A stretch of 64,000 bases of DNA from Acidobacteriaceae bacterium (GCA_030041045.1 JASHOQ010000058.1:34957-98956), one strand, 5' to 3'; positions 8,176 to 17,580 are shown, counted from the first letter of the stretch. Translations and numbers: made by a program. Notes: generated by a model not told the origin, from the letters alone.

Positions 8176-9459
8176 TTACATTTGTCCCTTCATTCCCTGG
8201 AATCCGTGCGCGAGCTGCTTGAAAAAGTACTTGATCACGCGCTGGTCGTTGTAACACCAGCCAAGGATGTGATTCAGCGTGGAGAAGCAGTGGGTCTGGC
8301 AGCTTTCCTTTTGATGATCAAGTTGCCTGGTGTCGAACTTGTGGTTGCCTACGACGCCCCAGTCATAGCTTGCAGTGTACATGGGAAAACAGGGTGCAAG
8401 CGTGCCGTCGACACGAATAATCATCGAGTTCTGGCCGGCGCGGCAGTTCCAGGGGAAATGGTTGCCCTTCATAAAGCCGACCATCTGCCAAAGACGGGTG
8501 TTGGAATTCACCATCTTGTAGCCGGAGTCCTGCTTTTCCGTCAGCCACTGAATGGTTTCCTCAACGGCGGGCCAGTCATCCTTTGTTATGTAGGTGACGT
8601 TGTTGGCCGCGTGCCTGAAGTGTTCGTCCTGTTCAATGAGCGGGGACTCGTTGATGTGGTAATCCGTGGCAATCCCATTATCATGCGCAATTTCCGTCAG
8701 TTGCCGAACGTCCTCAAGATTGTTGCGGCAGATATTGATATTGAGAAATACCGAATAGCCGTACCCGTATTGTTTGCGGACGAGGTAATCGAATTGCTTG
8801 CGGATGGGAGCCAGAGCTTTGGGCAGGCCCTCCTTCAGATCGACTGCGTCCACCGCGATGTTGAACGTGGACATCCCGGCATCCGCAAGCTTGTCAATCA
8901 CATCCGTGCGCAGGAGTCGCGCATTGGTGGGTAGATAAATCCAGAAGTCTTTCTTGGCGGCGTAATAGGTGATGCGATGAATAAGGTCCGGACGAAGCAA
9001 CGGCTCACCTCCCATAAAGGCGAGCACGCGACAGCCCGTGCCGTGCAGCCAATCGACCGAGCGCCTGGCCGTATCCTCCGTCATTCCTTTAACTTTGTTG
9101 TCAAATGCCCAACAATAGTGGCAATCGAGATTGCACTTGAACTCGGTAAAGAGGTATGCAATCAGCGGATGAAAATCGCCCGCTGTGACGCGCGAACGAA
9201 TATAGGGAAAAAGCCAGCCCTGCATGGTGTGGTAGATCTGGCCGGCAGTCCAGTGGCGCTTCTCGGGCGGCCGCCAGCCATCGTTTTCCACAATCGGCCC
9301 CAGCAACTCCGGCCGTTCAGGGAATACCGGATCCGGAAACCGCTGAGGAACCCCAAGCGGCTGAAATTCCGTGCGTTCGTTCGACGATCTGGTCAACAAC
9401 TGATGCAGCGGCACATCCAGACGGAACGCCGACCTCTGCTCTTCTTGCGCTTGATACAT
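8176..9459 (-). CDS. Radical SAM protein with C-terminal extra Cys motif
   Basis: A 427-residue protein with the radical SAM cluster motif C109-x3-C113-x2-C116 (F-K-C-N-L-D-C-H-Y-C-W) and the G-G-E-P motif at 150-153. After a TIM-barrel-like core, the C-terminus has further cysteines (N-C-R-A-G-Q-N-S, T-L-A-P-C-F-P-M, S-C-Q-T-H-C-F), resembling a SPASM/twitch auxiliary-cluster region. The roughly 100 residues before the first cluster are longer than usual. It is the first gene of an apparent operon with the dehydratase-like and activase genes; an N-terminal GGAG site supports the start. The substrate is unknown. The context suggests a role in maturing or working with the neighbouring low-potential Fe-S enzymes, which is inference. 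Confidence 0.85.
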   Translation of the reverse strand: MYQAQEEQRSAFRLDVPLHQLLTRSSNERTEFQPLGVPQRFPDPVFPERPELLGPIVENDGWRPPEKRHWTAGQIYHTMQGWLFPYIRSRVTAGDFHPLIAYLFTEFKCNLDCHYCWAFDNKVKGMTEDTARRSVDWLHGTGCRVLAFMGGEPLLRPDLIHRITYYAAKKDFWIYLPTNARLLRTDVIDKLADAGMSTFNIAVDAVDLKEGLPKALAPIRKQFDYLVRKQYGYGYSVFLNINICRNNLEDVRQLTEIAHDNGIATDYHINESPLIEQDEHFRHAANNVTYITKDDWPAVEETIQWLTEKQDSGYKMVNSNTRLWQMVGFMKGNHFPWNCRAGQNSMIIRVDGTLAPCFPMYTASYDWGVVGNHKFDTRQLDHQKESCQTHCFSTLNHILGWCYNDQRVIKYFFKQLAHGFQGMKGQM

Positions 9460-10084
9460 GGGGAAGATCTCCGCGCTTGAAAATGAAGGCTTGCAACGAT
9501 TGATTTTTGAGGCTCACCCGCAGGTCGGGAGCCAAAATTGGGGAATCTGTCGTTGATTGGACGCCGGAATCGGAGCTTGTGCACTCACGCGCCGCTTCGC
9601 GTCTCCAGCTTTTGAAACGTAAGATGCGGTTCTGCATTTCTGGTTTCGCATTTTTTGCGGCTTCCGGAACCAAGGCCACCCTTGGTGCCACTTGGCTTTC
9701 CAGGACCTGGTCCCCTGCCCTTTCGGACTTCCGTTCGTTCTTCGTAAGTGGCCCAGGAGCAGAGATTTGTCGTGCGATGCTTTACGTTGGATGCGATCGC
9801 CCTCAGAGTTCCGCAAACTCCGACGCTCTCACTGAAACGGACTTTTGCACGGCTGGTTATTTCGCTGCGCGCGGCGCCGCCATCGCATCGCTTGCAGAGC
9901 GGAAAAGATTTTCTTGCAGGCTGGATTGCCCGTCGCCCCGAAAAAGACCAAAGCATCAGAAAGTTGCTTTGTTTCTCTCCATATCGAATGCCGTTCGGGT
10001 ATCGGGAGAGTCCACGGATGAATCCTGGGCATCTTGGGGCAGTATGCGCAATTGGCCCTTATGAGTTGACCCTCTATGCCGCCG
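9460..10084. other. 625-base region without a recognised gene
   Basis: Region between the divergent ends of the radical SAM gene and the universal stress protein gene. Frames of up to 185 codons are open on both strands, but their translations have no domain, signal peptide or protein-like composition. The side next to 9459 should hold the promoter of the minus-strand operon. No hairpin or repeat of the window's families was seen. Confidence 0.4.
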
Positions 10085-10951
10085 TCATACACTCATAACC
10101 GGGAACGGTGAATCGCGCACCACCGCATACGTCAGATCCCGCAGTCTGCCCTGCGTCCCCGCTTGCGAGCTTCGCCCGATGATCAGCAGATCTGCGTCCG
10201 ACCGCCCCGCCGCGGCCAGCAGCGCTTCCTTGACCGGCCCCACCGCAATGCGCACCGCCGCATTCGAACCGACCTTTCCCTGCAGCGCCGCAATCCGTTC
10301 TCGCGCCTCCCGTCTCTCCTCCGATTGGATCCGCTCGTCCAGATCCAAATCCACGGGCAACTGCGGATCCCTCGACTGGATCGCGTGAATGATCCGCAAA
10401 TGCGACCCCACCTGCTGCGCCAACTCGTGCGCGAACCTCAGCACCCGCTCGGATTCCTCGCCCAGTCCAGTTGCCACCAGGTACTCACGGTGCTCGAGCG
10501 GACGCGGCGCGATCGTCTCCGCATGCCGGCTCGTCGTCACCGGACAGTCCGCGTCGTTCAGCACCTTCGCCGTCGTTGAACCGAGCAGCATTCGCCGGAA
10601 CGTCCCCGCATGGGTGGGCATCAAGATCAGGTCGAACCCACCCTGGCGTGCCGCCCTTACAATCTCCTTTGCCGGATCGCCCGCCGCCGCCAGCCGCGCA
10701 TACTCGTTCGCCGGAAACTCATGCTGCAGGAACGCGTTCAGCCGTCGCTGGGCAATCTCTTCATGCTCCGCGGCGACCTCCTGCGGCGGCCGTACCGCAA
10801 GCTCAAACCCGCTGTAGCTCCCCGGATCGTAGACGTGCAGCAGCGCCACTTTGGCCGCGAGCAGACCCGCCGCCCGCCTTACATATGCGGCCATCGCGCG
10901 CGACCCAGCCGAAAAATCCACCGGAAACAAGATGTTCGTAATCGGTCTCAC
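10085..10951 (-). CDS. Universal stress protein with two tandem UspA domains
   Basis: A 288-residue protein made of two UspA folds. The first (about 1-140) starts I-T-N-I-L-F-P-V-D-F-S-A-G-S and ends with the nucleotide-loop-like G-S-T-T-A-K-V-L-N-D-A-D-C-P-V. The second starts near residue 155 (R-E-Y-L-V-A-T-G-L-G-E-E-S-E-R) and contains L-L-I-I-G-R-S-S-Q-A and P-F-P-V-M-S-V. The GTG at 10951 is chosen because AGAGG lies six bases upstream and the Usp fold starts at once; the longer open frame to 11134 is Ser/Arg-rich and not part of the family. Such proteins bind ATP or act in stress adaptation. It is a single gene next to an antiporter remnant. Confidence 0.8.
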   Translation of the reverse strand: MRPITNILFPVDFSAGSRAMAAYVRRAAGLLAAKVALLHVYDPGSYSGFELAVRPPQEVAAEHEEIAQRRLNAFLQHEFPANEYARLAAAGDPAKEIVRAARQGGFDLILMPTHAGTFRRMLLGSTTAKVLNDADCPVTTSRHAETIAPRPLEHREYLVATGLGEESERVLRFAHELAQQVGSHLRIIHAIQSRDPQLPVDLDLDERIQSEERREARERIAALQGKVGSNAAVRIAVGPVKEALLAAAGRSDADLLIIGRSSQAGTQGRLRDLTYAVVRDSPFPVMSV

Positions 10952-11289
10952 GTCATCCTCTGCCCATTGGATCGAACTTGAGGAACTTGGATTCGCCGAT
11001 TCGACTCGTGGGGCCGAGAAAGAACCAGCATGAATCTGTACTGTGAGGCTACACCGGGAACCCCGCCTGCGGGAGAGTACGGACGCCGGCAGCTCGATCT
11101 TCCCTATTCCTCCACTCGCAGAGGCAACGCTCAAGCTGCATCGCGCCGTGCCCCTGCGGGAATCGGTGCAGCTGCTTTCGGTGAGGGGTCAGTTCTTTAT
11201 CATCGAGCAGCTGATCCGATTCGTTTGGCTGATGGCGCCGCGGCGCGCGCCGGAGGCTGTGGGCGTGCGGCGGAAAGGAGTCGACGGCA
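10952..11289. other. Intergenic region upstream of the Usp gene
   Basis: About 340 bases, between the Usp gene and the C-terminal end of the antiporter remnant. Open frames on both strands (up to about 90 codons) look like chance frames. No repeat-family member was recognised. It probably contains the Usp promoter. Confidence 0.35.
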
Positions 11290-11715
11290 CTATGACGATT
11301 CCAGTTCAGTCGAAGGAGTGACAAGTCCGACTCTTCGGATAAAGAAGGGCAAGCTCAGACCTTGTGCCGCCAGCGTGACCAGGATCATGCAGAAGGTGAG
11401 GAGGATAAGCAAATCGCGCTGGGGAAAAGCGTCACCGTTGTCCAGGGTCTGCGGCAGCGACATGGCTGCGGCTAAAGCGATGACGCCACGCATTCCCGTC
11501 TAGCCAAACACAAACGACTCATTTGCGGGCGGCCGTTCCGCCGCTCTTCTCATCAACCTGCGAATGCCAAACGCAATCCACGTCACCGCATAGACCCAGA
11601 CGAGGCGAAGCGTTATGAGGAGTCCCACATGGATCGAAGCGTCCAGCAAAGACTCCGCCGCACCCAGATCTTTGATCCCTTCGAGAACGTACGGCAAAGC
11701 CCATCGCTGCACCAT
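11290..11715 (-). pseudogene. Remnant of CPA1-family Na+/H+ antiporter
   Basis: Reading minus-strand codons from 11715, the sequence matches the C-terminal membrane half of CPA1 antiporters: A-L-P-Y-V-L-E-G-I-K-D-L-G, then L-R-L-V-W-V-Y, F-V-F-G, a TAG stop at 11502-11500, then in the same frame T-G-M-R-G-V-I-A-L-A-A-A-M-S-L-P and F-P-Q-R-D-L-L-I-L-L-T-F. Family members have Trp (TGG) before T-G-M-R-G, so a single TGG to TAG change explains the stop. The N-terminal two thirds are not found in frame upstream (a further stop precedes 11715), and the cytosolic tail is missing. The gene is therefore truncated at both ends and interrupted. The alternative, stop-codon read-through, is unlikely given the missing N-terminus. 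Confidence 0.75.
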
Positions 11716-12162
<447 letters not shown>

Positions 12163-12273
12163 TGCGTGGCGCGGAATTGTCCTATATCAAGGTAGCAGAG
12201 CGAACGGGAGGCGTCAAAGCAGCGCGGCGGCACGCGGCGCGCGTGCGGTAGGCTGGAGTGAGGGAGAACAGCG

Positions 12274-12882
12274 ATGGCGCGCATTTCCAAAGTGGAACGA
12301 AATGCCGTGAGCGTGGAAACGGCGGCGCTTTTTGACAAAGTCTTTGCGCAGCGCGGCAATGTCCCCAATATGTTTCGCGTGATGGCGCACCGGCCGGAAA
12401 TTTTTTCGACGATGCAGGCGCACTTTGCCGCGGTACTGAACACGGGCACCGTCCCAACCAAGCTCAAAGAGCTCATCATCGTCCGCACCAGCCAGATCAA
12501 TGAGACGCCCTACTGCCTGGCCAGCCATACGAAGCTGGCGCGCAAGCTGGGCTGGAACGATGACCAATTGGCGCATCTCGCGGACTGGGCCACGCGGAGC
12601 GACTTTACGCCGGCGGAAAAGGCGGCGCTGCGGCTGGCCGAGACCGTGACGCGCAACGCGCATGCGCTAACGGACGAGCAATTTGCGGAGCTGCGCAGTC
12701 ACTACTCCGAGGGCGAGATAGTGGAGCTGCTGTGCGCGATCGGATTGTTCAACTATTTCAACCGGTTCAACGATGCCTTGCAGATGGAACCGACGAAACC
12801 GGGCGAGGGTGGGCCGGAGAAGAGCGCGGCGCCCGCGGAAGAAACAGGACCGCGGCTTTCGCGGAGCGCGACGCTCCAATGA
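12274..12882 (+). CDS. Carboxymuconolactone decarboxylase/AhpD-like peroxidase-family protein
   Basis: A 202-residue all-helical protein of the AhpD/CMD fold. The core has E-L-I-I-V-R-T-S-Q-I-N-E-T-P-Y-C-L-A-S-H at about 69-88, where the usual active-site pattern is E...C-x-x-C/S-x-x-H; here there is one Cys followed by Ser-His. The family includes peroxidase-like thiol oxidoreductases and uncharacterised alkylhydroperoxidase-related proteins. A gggaga element lies just upstream of the ATG. The last 35 residues are Pro/Glu/Ala-rich and outside the fold. It may share a transcript with the HAD gene 130 bases downstream. Confidence 0.8.
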   Translation: MARISKVERNAVSVETAALFDKVFAQRGNVPNMFRVMAHRPEIFSTMQAHFAAVLNTGTVPTKLKELIIVRTSQINETPYCLASHTKLARKLGWNDDQLAHLADWATRSDFTPAEKAALRLAETVTRNAHALTDEQFAELRSHYSEGEIVELLCAIGLFNYFNRFNDALQMEPTKPGEGGPEKSAAPAEETGPRLSRSATLQ

Positions 12883-13014
12883 GAGCAATTGCCGTGGACG
12901 GCCGCTTCCAGAGCAAGTGAGTTCTCGCAAGCAAATGCTCTGTGGGCGGAAAACGGACAACCGCAGATCTTAGGATGTTGCGGCAGGCAAGGCAGAGGCC
13001 GGCTGAGATCCACC

Positions 13015-13668
13015 ATGCAACTGAAAATTCCCGAAGGCGCGTTTCGCGCCTATCTGTTCGACTGCGACGGCACCATCGCCGATTCCATGCCGCTGCATTA
13101 CCGGGCGTGGAAACAGGCGCTCGACGATTGGAATTGCCCCTTCGATGAGGAGTTGTTCTACGCGTGGGGCGGCAAGCCGCCGGTGGAGATCATTGCCACG
13201 TTGAACCGGATGCATGGGCTGGCGATACCGGTGGAAATGGCGGCGGAGCGCAAGGAGAGCCTGTACTACGCGCAGCTCGAAGAGCTGAAGCCGGTAGCCG
13301 AGGTGCTGGAACACATCGAAGCGATGCAGGGGAAGGTTCCGTTTGCTGTTGTTTCCGGAAGCACGCGGGCGTCGATTGTGAAGACGCTAACGGCCGTTGG
13401 GTTACTGGATCGGTTCGACATACTTGTGGGATCGGAGGACTACACGCGGAGCAAGCCGGCGCCGGATGCATTCCTGGTGGCTGCGGAAAGGCTGCAAGTT
13501 GCGCCGAAGGATTGCCTGGTGTTCGAAGACACGACGCTCGGCATCGAGGCAGCGCAGGCTGCAGGGATGGCCGCGGTGCGCGTGCCCTCGCCGATCGAAC
13601 GGCGCGCGGGACCCAAAAGAACGGAAGTTGACCGGCGTGCGGGAACCGCGGCGGGCGCGGACGCGTAA
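13015..13668 (+). CDS. HAD-superfamily phosphatase / beta-phosphoglucomutase-like
   Basis: A 217-residue HAD subfamily IA protein. Motif I is F-D-C-D-G-T-I-A-D-S near residue 16, with the nucleophile and acid/base Asp. Motif II lies in V-V-S-G-S-T-R-A-S, motif III is the Lys in S-K-P-A-P-D, and motif IV is C-L-V-F-E-D-T-T-L-G-I-E-A-A. The helical cap between motifs I and II is of the C1 type seen in YqaB and beta-phosphoglucomutases, so the substrate is probably a small sugar phosphate. The start is chosen where the fold begins; a longer frame from 12889 is open but not conserved-looking. The tail (residues 195-217) is Arg-rich. Confidence 0.8.
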   Translation: MQLKIPEGAFRAYLFDCDGTIADSMPLHYRAWKQALDDWNCPFDEELFYAWGGKPPVEIIATLNRMHGLAIPVEMAAERKESLYYAQLEELKPVAEVLEHIEAMQGKVPFAVVSGSTRASIVKTLTAVGLLDRFDILVGSEDYTRSKPAPDAFLVAAERLQVAPKDCLVFEDTTLGIEAAQAAGMAAVRVPSPIERRAGPKRTEVDRRAGTAAGADA

Positions 13669-13699
13669 GTACACTGAGCGAACCGACAGGAGGAGAAGA

Positions 13700-15235
13700 T
13701 TGCCTGCCATCGACGCAGCAGGGCCGCAAGTGAGCGCAGCACGCGGTGCGCGCCGCAGGGCTGATACGACAATCCTGTTGGGAATTGCGGCCACGATCGC
13801 ACTCCTGCACGTGCTCACGGACAATCGCTATGGATTCCATCGCGACGAGCTGCAGTTCTTGAGCGATGCCCGGCATCTGGCGTGGGGATACGTTGCCTAT
13901 CCGCCGTTCACGCCGTTTGTGGAGCGGATCGGGCTCGTGCTCTTCGGACTGTGGATGCCGGGGTTGCGGCTGTTTTCCGTACTGGCTCAGGCCGCAGCGA
14001 CTTTGACTGCCGGATTGATGGCGCGCGAGCTGGGCGGTGCGCGGCTGGCTCAAGTGACTGCGGCGCTGGCCGTGGCCTTCTCGGTGTTGCCGCTGTTTCA
14101 GAGCACGGAGTTTCAGTACACATCGTTCGATTTTCTGTGGTGGGTGCTGATTGCATATTTCGTCATTCGGCTGCTCAAGTCGGACGACGCACGATGGTGG
14201 ATTGCGATTGGCGCCTGCATCGGACTGGGGCTCGAGACCAAGTACGCGATTGTGTTTTATGTTGCGGGAATTCTCGCGGGAGTGATCCTCACTCCTGCGC
14301 GGCGGTTCTTGAAGAGCGGATGGTTCTGGACGGGCGTGGCGCTGGCGCTGTTGATTTTCCTGCCGAATTTCATGTGGCTGGTGCGGCACAATTTTGTCTC
14401 CTACGATTTTCTCCGCCACATTCACGCGCGCGACGTGGGCGAAGGACGCGCGGACGGTTTCCTCAGGCAGCAATTCTGGCTGTGCATCAACCTGGCCGCT
14501 GCGCCGTTGTGGCTTGCGGGTCTGTGGGGGGTCGCGCGTAACCGGCGCTACCGCATGCTCGCGTGGATGGCGGTCGTTCCCGTGTTGCTCTTCTGGCTGA
14601 ACAAAGGTCGCAGCTACTACACATCCGGCGTGTATCCCATGCTGGTGGCCATGGGCGCGGCGATGGCCGAACGATGGTTGAGTTCCCTGCCGCGCTGGGG
14701 ACGGCGCACGGTGGAGACGATTTACTTTGCCGTGTTCGCCATTGTCAGTGCGTGCCTGTGCGCAGTGATCATTCCCATTGCATCGAGCGGACCGTTGGAG
14801 CAATTTGCTCTTTCGCGCAACGGGGATATGCGCGAAGAATTCGGATGGAACGAACTGGTGCGGACGGTGGCAGGGATTCGCGATTCGCTCCCACCCAGTG
14901 AGCAGGCTCATCTCGGTATCACCACCGGCAACTACGGCGAGTACGGAGCCATCGAGATTCTCGGCCGCCCGTATGGGCTCCCGGAGCCCATCGGCACCAC
15001 CAACTCAGAGTACCTGCGCGGTTATCCCACACCGGCGCCGACAACGCTCATCGTGCTCGGCCTCAACGCGCAGGAAGCCAACGCCATTTTCACCGGCTGC
15101 CGGCTCGCCGGCCATAACGGCAACGCGGAAGGCGTGCGCAACGAAGAGAGCCAGTACCACCCCGACATCTTTGTCTGCGGGCCGCCGCGCGAGCCGTGGC
15201 CGGAGCTCTGGAAAAACCATCAGAACTTCGGGTGA
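13700..15235 (+). CDS. Glycosyltransferase family 39 (ArnT/PMT-like) integral membrane protein
   Basis: A 511-residue membrane protein starting at TTG 13700, which has a strong AGGAGG site six bases upstream; the longer frame overlaps the preceding HAD gene and is rejected. After the first helix comes D-N-R-Y-G-F-H-R-D-E-L-Q-F, the lumenal Asp-Glu loop that is catalytic in GT39/GT-C enzymes, followed by about ten more hydrophobic helices and a soluble C-terminal domain (about 400-511). Such enzymes transfer a sugar from a polyprenyl-phosphate donor to lipid or protein on the periplasmic face. The acceptor cannot be told from sequence. Confidence 0.85.
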   Translation: MPAIDAAGPQVSAARGARRRADTTILLGIAATIALLHVLTDNRYGFHRDELQFLSDARHLAWGYVAYPPFTPFVERIGLVLFGLWMPGLRLFSVLAQAAATLTAGLMARELGGARLAQVTAALAVAFSVLPLFQSTEFQYTSFDFLWWVLIAYFVIRLLKSDDARWWIAIGACIGLGLETKYAIVFYVAGILAGVILTPARRFLKSGWFWTGVALALLIFLPNFMWLVRHNFVSYDFLRHIHARDVGEGRADGFLRQQFWLCINLAAAPLWLAGLWGVARNRRYRMLAWMAVVPVLLFWLNKGRSYYTSGVYPMLVAMGAAMAERWLSSLPRWGRRTVETIYFAVFAIVSACLCAVIIPIASSGPLEQFALSRNGDMREEFGWNELVRTVAGIRDSLPPSEQAHLGITTGNYGEYGAIEILGRPYGLPEPIGTTNSEYLRGYPTPAPTTLIVLGLNAQEANAIFTGCRLAGHNGNAEGVRNEESQYHPDIFVCGPPREPWPELWKNHQNFG

Positions 15236-15653
15236 GCTTCTCTCCGAATTCGCTTAGGAGTATTCGAAGCCGCGCTCAGATGCATAGCCGGAGATGTATC
15301 CGGGCCTGAAGGCTCGAGGAATTGAGCAGCGATTCAGCGGCCTGAAGGCCGCTGCTCCCTCCCAGGGGCTGAAGCTCCATTCTCTTCCCTGGCTGCGAAT
15401 TGGCACGGCGAAAGCCGAGCCCTGATGCTTCGTGCCTCTGCTTACGCCCGCTTAAGCGGGCCGGGCGGGTTGGATGATCGCAACTCCAGGCTTACGCCTG
15501 GGGCTACCTTCTTCCGCCCGCTCAAGCGGGCGTAGGGGACGCTGGAAGCCGCGTCTGAAACAGGCCCGAAGAATCTTCACTCGGCGTTTCAGCGACCTCA
15601 AAGGCCGCTGCTCCCTCGCTTCCGCAGCGATTCCCCCAACGGCGAAGCGCCAA
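15236..15653. repeat. Cluster of family-A palindromic intergenic repeats
   Basis: About 420 bases between convergent genes, made largely of GGCCTGAAGGCCGCTGCTCC and GGGGCTGAAGC blocks plus CGCCCGCTTAAGCGGG / CCCGCTCAAGCGGGCG hairpins (15447-15533). The same modules recur at 18.05, 19.85, 20.85, 22.1, 30.1 and 31.6 kb. The position between two convergent genes fits a role in transcript ends, but this is not shown. Confidence 0.7.
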
Positions 15654-16481
15654 TCAATACAACAAAACGGCGACGCGGTAGGCGGTAAACGCGTCTTGGC
15701 TCTCGGTGGTCTGCGCAGGGCAACTGCCGACGGCAGCGTTGCGGTAACTTCCGGAACTGAGGCGGTCAATGAGCGCCTGCGGCAGGCGGTCGAGCTCGGA
15801 GCCTTGCCAGCGCATGATGAAACGCGGCTGCGGGCTGCCCGGTGCGGCGCGGGGCACGCCCGAGTCCGTGGCGCAGGCGGCGCGGGCGAGAGAGTGGTCG
15901 CCGAGAACGGCAACGCCGCTGACGCGGATGAGCGAGGCGACCTGCGCTTCGACCTGCGCGGGCGAGAGCGCGGGCGCGGCCTGGGAATAATCGGCGACGG
16001 CGTAGAGCACGCCGCGCGCGGAGACGACGGCGACGCCCACGTGGTCGACATCGGCGCTGAGCAGATTCTGCCGATGGCCGGGCGAGTTCATCCACTCATC
16101 GTGAATGGCCGCAGCCGAGGGTCCGATGGCGACGTTCTCTTCAATCACGCCGAAGTGTGCGCCGGCCTGCGCGGCGCGCTCGCTCAGGTCGGGCTCGCCG
16201 CCGTAGCGATGCGCAATCGGCCCTTCGCTGGCCATGCGTCGGCAATGCGCGAGCGCGGCGGTCGCGAGAGACGCATCCCAGGCGAGACGGCCGGCGCCGG
16301 CCTGCGCGCGGGCCTGATTGGCGAGGGCAAAGATCTGCTGGTCGGCGGAGTGGAGATCGGGAAGCAACTCGTCCTGCGGATAAACCTGGGCACGGACCGA
16401 GACAACGAAAGACAATGCGAGCGCGAGAAAAAGAAGGGATGTACGCGCAAAAAGACTCATGTTTCGATTAAACACCGGCAT
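15654..16481 (-). CDS. Exported CAP-domain (SCP/PR-1) protein
   Basis: A 275-residue protein with a signal peptide (S-L-L-F-L-A-L-A-L-S-F-V-V-S-V-R-A-Q). The CAP domain (about 40-165) is clear: A-N-Q-A-R-A-Q-A-G, L-A-W-D-A-S-L-A-T-A-A-L-A-H-C, I-A-H-R-Y-G-G, E-E-N-V-A and S-P-G-H-R-Q-N-L-L with the cavity His residues. The C-terminal 110 residues are a separate, unrecognised domain. Bacterial CAP proteins are secreted and mostly of unknown function. ATG 16481 and ATG 16460 are both possible; neither has a clear ribosome binding site. It is divergent from the permease gene. Confidence 0.85.
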   Translation of the reverse strand: MPVFNRNMSLFARTSLLFLALALSFVVSVRAQVYPQDELLPDLHSADQQIFALANQARAQAGAGRLAWDASLATAALAHCRRMASEGPIAHRYGGEPDLSERAAQAGAHFGVIEENVAIGPSAAAIHDEWMNSPGHRQNLLSADVDHVGVAVVSARGVLYAVADYSQAAPALSPAQVEAQVASLIRVSGVAVLGDHSLARAACATDSGVPRAAPGSPQPRFIMRWQGSELDRLPQALIDRLSSGSYRNAAVGSCPAQTTESQDAFTAYRVAVLLY

Positions 16482-16511
16482 GGGGCGTGATCGCTGTATC
16501 CTTTGAACTGC

Positions 16512-17381
16512 ATGCTCTTTCCTCCCTCCAGCGTATTGCGCACAGCCGGCAAACGGGCGCGGCGGCAGCCGCTGGCCGTGGCGGGCGTAGTGCTGCTGGC
16601 CGCATTTGTGCTGTGCGGGCTGGCGGCGCCGTGGATTGCGCCCTACAGTCCGACGGCGATCGACCTGGTGCACCGGCTCGACGGTCCGTCTGTTGCACAC
16701 TGGGCGGGCACAGACGAGCTGGGGCGGGACACACTGGCGCGCCTGCTTTGGGGCGCGCGGATTTCTCTGGCGGTTTCAGTGACCGTGGTGGCGGTTTCCC
16801 TGGCGCTGGGGCTGGCCGTGGGCGGAGTGGCCGGGTATTGGGGTGGATGGGTGGACACGGCGCTGACGACATTTGTGATGAATACCTTTCAGGCGCTTCC
16901 CGGGATTCTGCTGGCGATTGCGTTTGCCGCGTTTCTGGGGCCGGGATTCACCAACCTGGTGCTGGCGCTGGCTATCGGCGGATGGGCCGGCTACGCACGG
17001 CTGGTGCGGGCGCAGGTGATGGCGGTGCGCGAGCGCGAGTATGTGGAGGCGGCGCGGGCGCTGGGCGCAGGCGGATTGCGGATTTTTTTCCGGCATATTC
17101 TTCCCAATATTGTGCAGCCGGTGCTGGTGCAGGCGGCCATCGGCATGGCGGGCGTGATCCTGGCCGAGGCGACGCTCTCGTTTCTGGGGCTGGGCATTCC
17201 CGCGCCGGCGCCAAGCTGGGGCGCCATGCTGAACGACGCGCGGCTGCATTTGTTCGACTCGCCGCACCTGGTGCTGTTTCCCGCAGCGGCCATCGCGGGC
17301 GCGGTGCTGGGGTTCAACTTTCTGGGCGATGCGCTCCGGGATGAGCTGGACCCGCGGACGCGGCTGGAGATGGGGTTGTAG
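16512..17381 (+). CDS. DppC/OppC-type ABC transporter permease
   Basis: A 289-residue inner-membrane permease. The N-terminus has the OppC-type cytoplasmic arm and first helix (L-A-V-A-G-V-V-L-L-A-A-F), then W-A-G-T-D-E-L-G-R-D-T-L-A-R-L-L-W-G-A-R-I-S-L, the hallmark of peptide/nickel permease subunit 2. The EAA loop that contacts the ATPase is E-Y-V-E-A-A-R-A-L-G-A at about 176-186. No substrate-binding protein or ATPase gene lies next to it; the matching DppB-type subunit is 9 kb away at 25756. A weakly supported TTG at 16503 would add three residues. Confidence 0.88.
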   Translation: MLFPPSSVLRTAGKRARRQPLAVAGVVLLAAFVLCGLAAPWIAPYSPTAIDLVHRLDGPSVAHWAGTDELGRDTLARLLWGARISLAVSVTVVAVSLALGLAVGGVAGYWGGWVDTALTTFVMNTFQALPGILLAIAFAAFLGPGFTNLVLALAIGGWAGYARLVRAQVMAVREREYVEAARALGAGGLRIFFRHILPNIVQPVLVQAAIGMAGVILAEATLSFLGLGIPAPAPSWGAMLNDARLHLFDSPHLVLFPAAAIAGAVLGFNFLGDALRDELDPRTRLEMGL

Positions 17382-17388
17382 GCATTCG

Positions 17389-17580
17389 ATGGACGCAAGG
17401 AGAAAGCGGCGGCTCCTGTTGTGGATGATGACGCTGTGCACCGTGTGCTACGCGGCGGTGTTCTTCCGCACCTGGATGGTGGAGAGGAGCAAGGGCGCCT
17501 ATTTTATGACGCCGGTATGGGCGGCCGTGCTTGTGTTGTGGATTCTTATCACCGTGATTCGCATTCGGCGGAAGAATTAG
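17389..17580 (+). CDS. Small two-helix membrane protein (63 aa)
   Basis: A 63-residue protein starting seven bases after the permease stop. It has a basic N-terminus (M-D-A-R-R-K-R-R) and two hydrophobic segments (L-L-W-M-M-T-L-C-T-V-C-Y-A-A-V-F-F and V-W-A-A-V-L-V-L-W-I-L-I-T-V-I), ending in R-I-R-R-K-N. The topology suggests both ends in the cytoplasm. No family was recognised. Its spacing suggests co-transcription with the permease. Confidence 0.55.
   Translation: MDARRKRRLLLWMMTLCTVCYAAVFFRTWMVERSKGAYFMTPVWAAVLVLWILITVIRIRRKN

Noticed and set aside
9507..10064. 185-codon plus-strand frame as a gene
   Set aside because: No ribosome binding site, no domain, irregular composition, and equally long frames exist on the opposite strand.
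11290..11715. Translational read-through or recoding of the TAG in the antiporter
   Set aside because: The N-terminal part of the antiporter is missing and another stop lies upstream, so loss of function explains the data better.
13190..14911. 573-codon minus-strand frame opposite the HAD and GT39 genes
   Set aside because: Translation is His/Arg/Gln/Pro-rich low-complexity; both genes on the plus strand have clear motifs.
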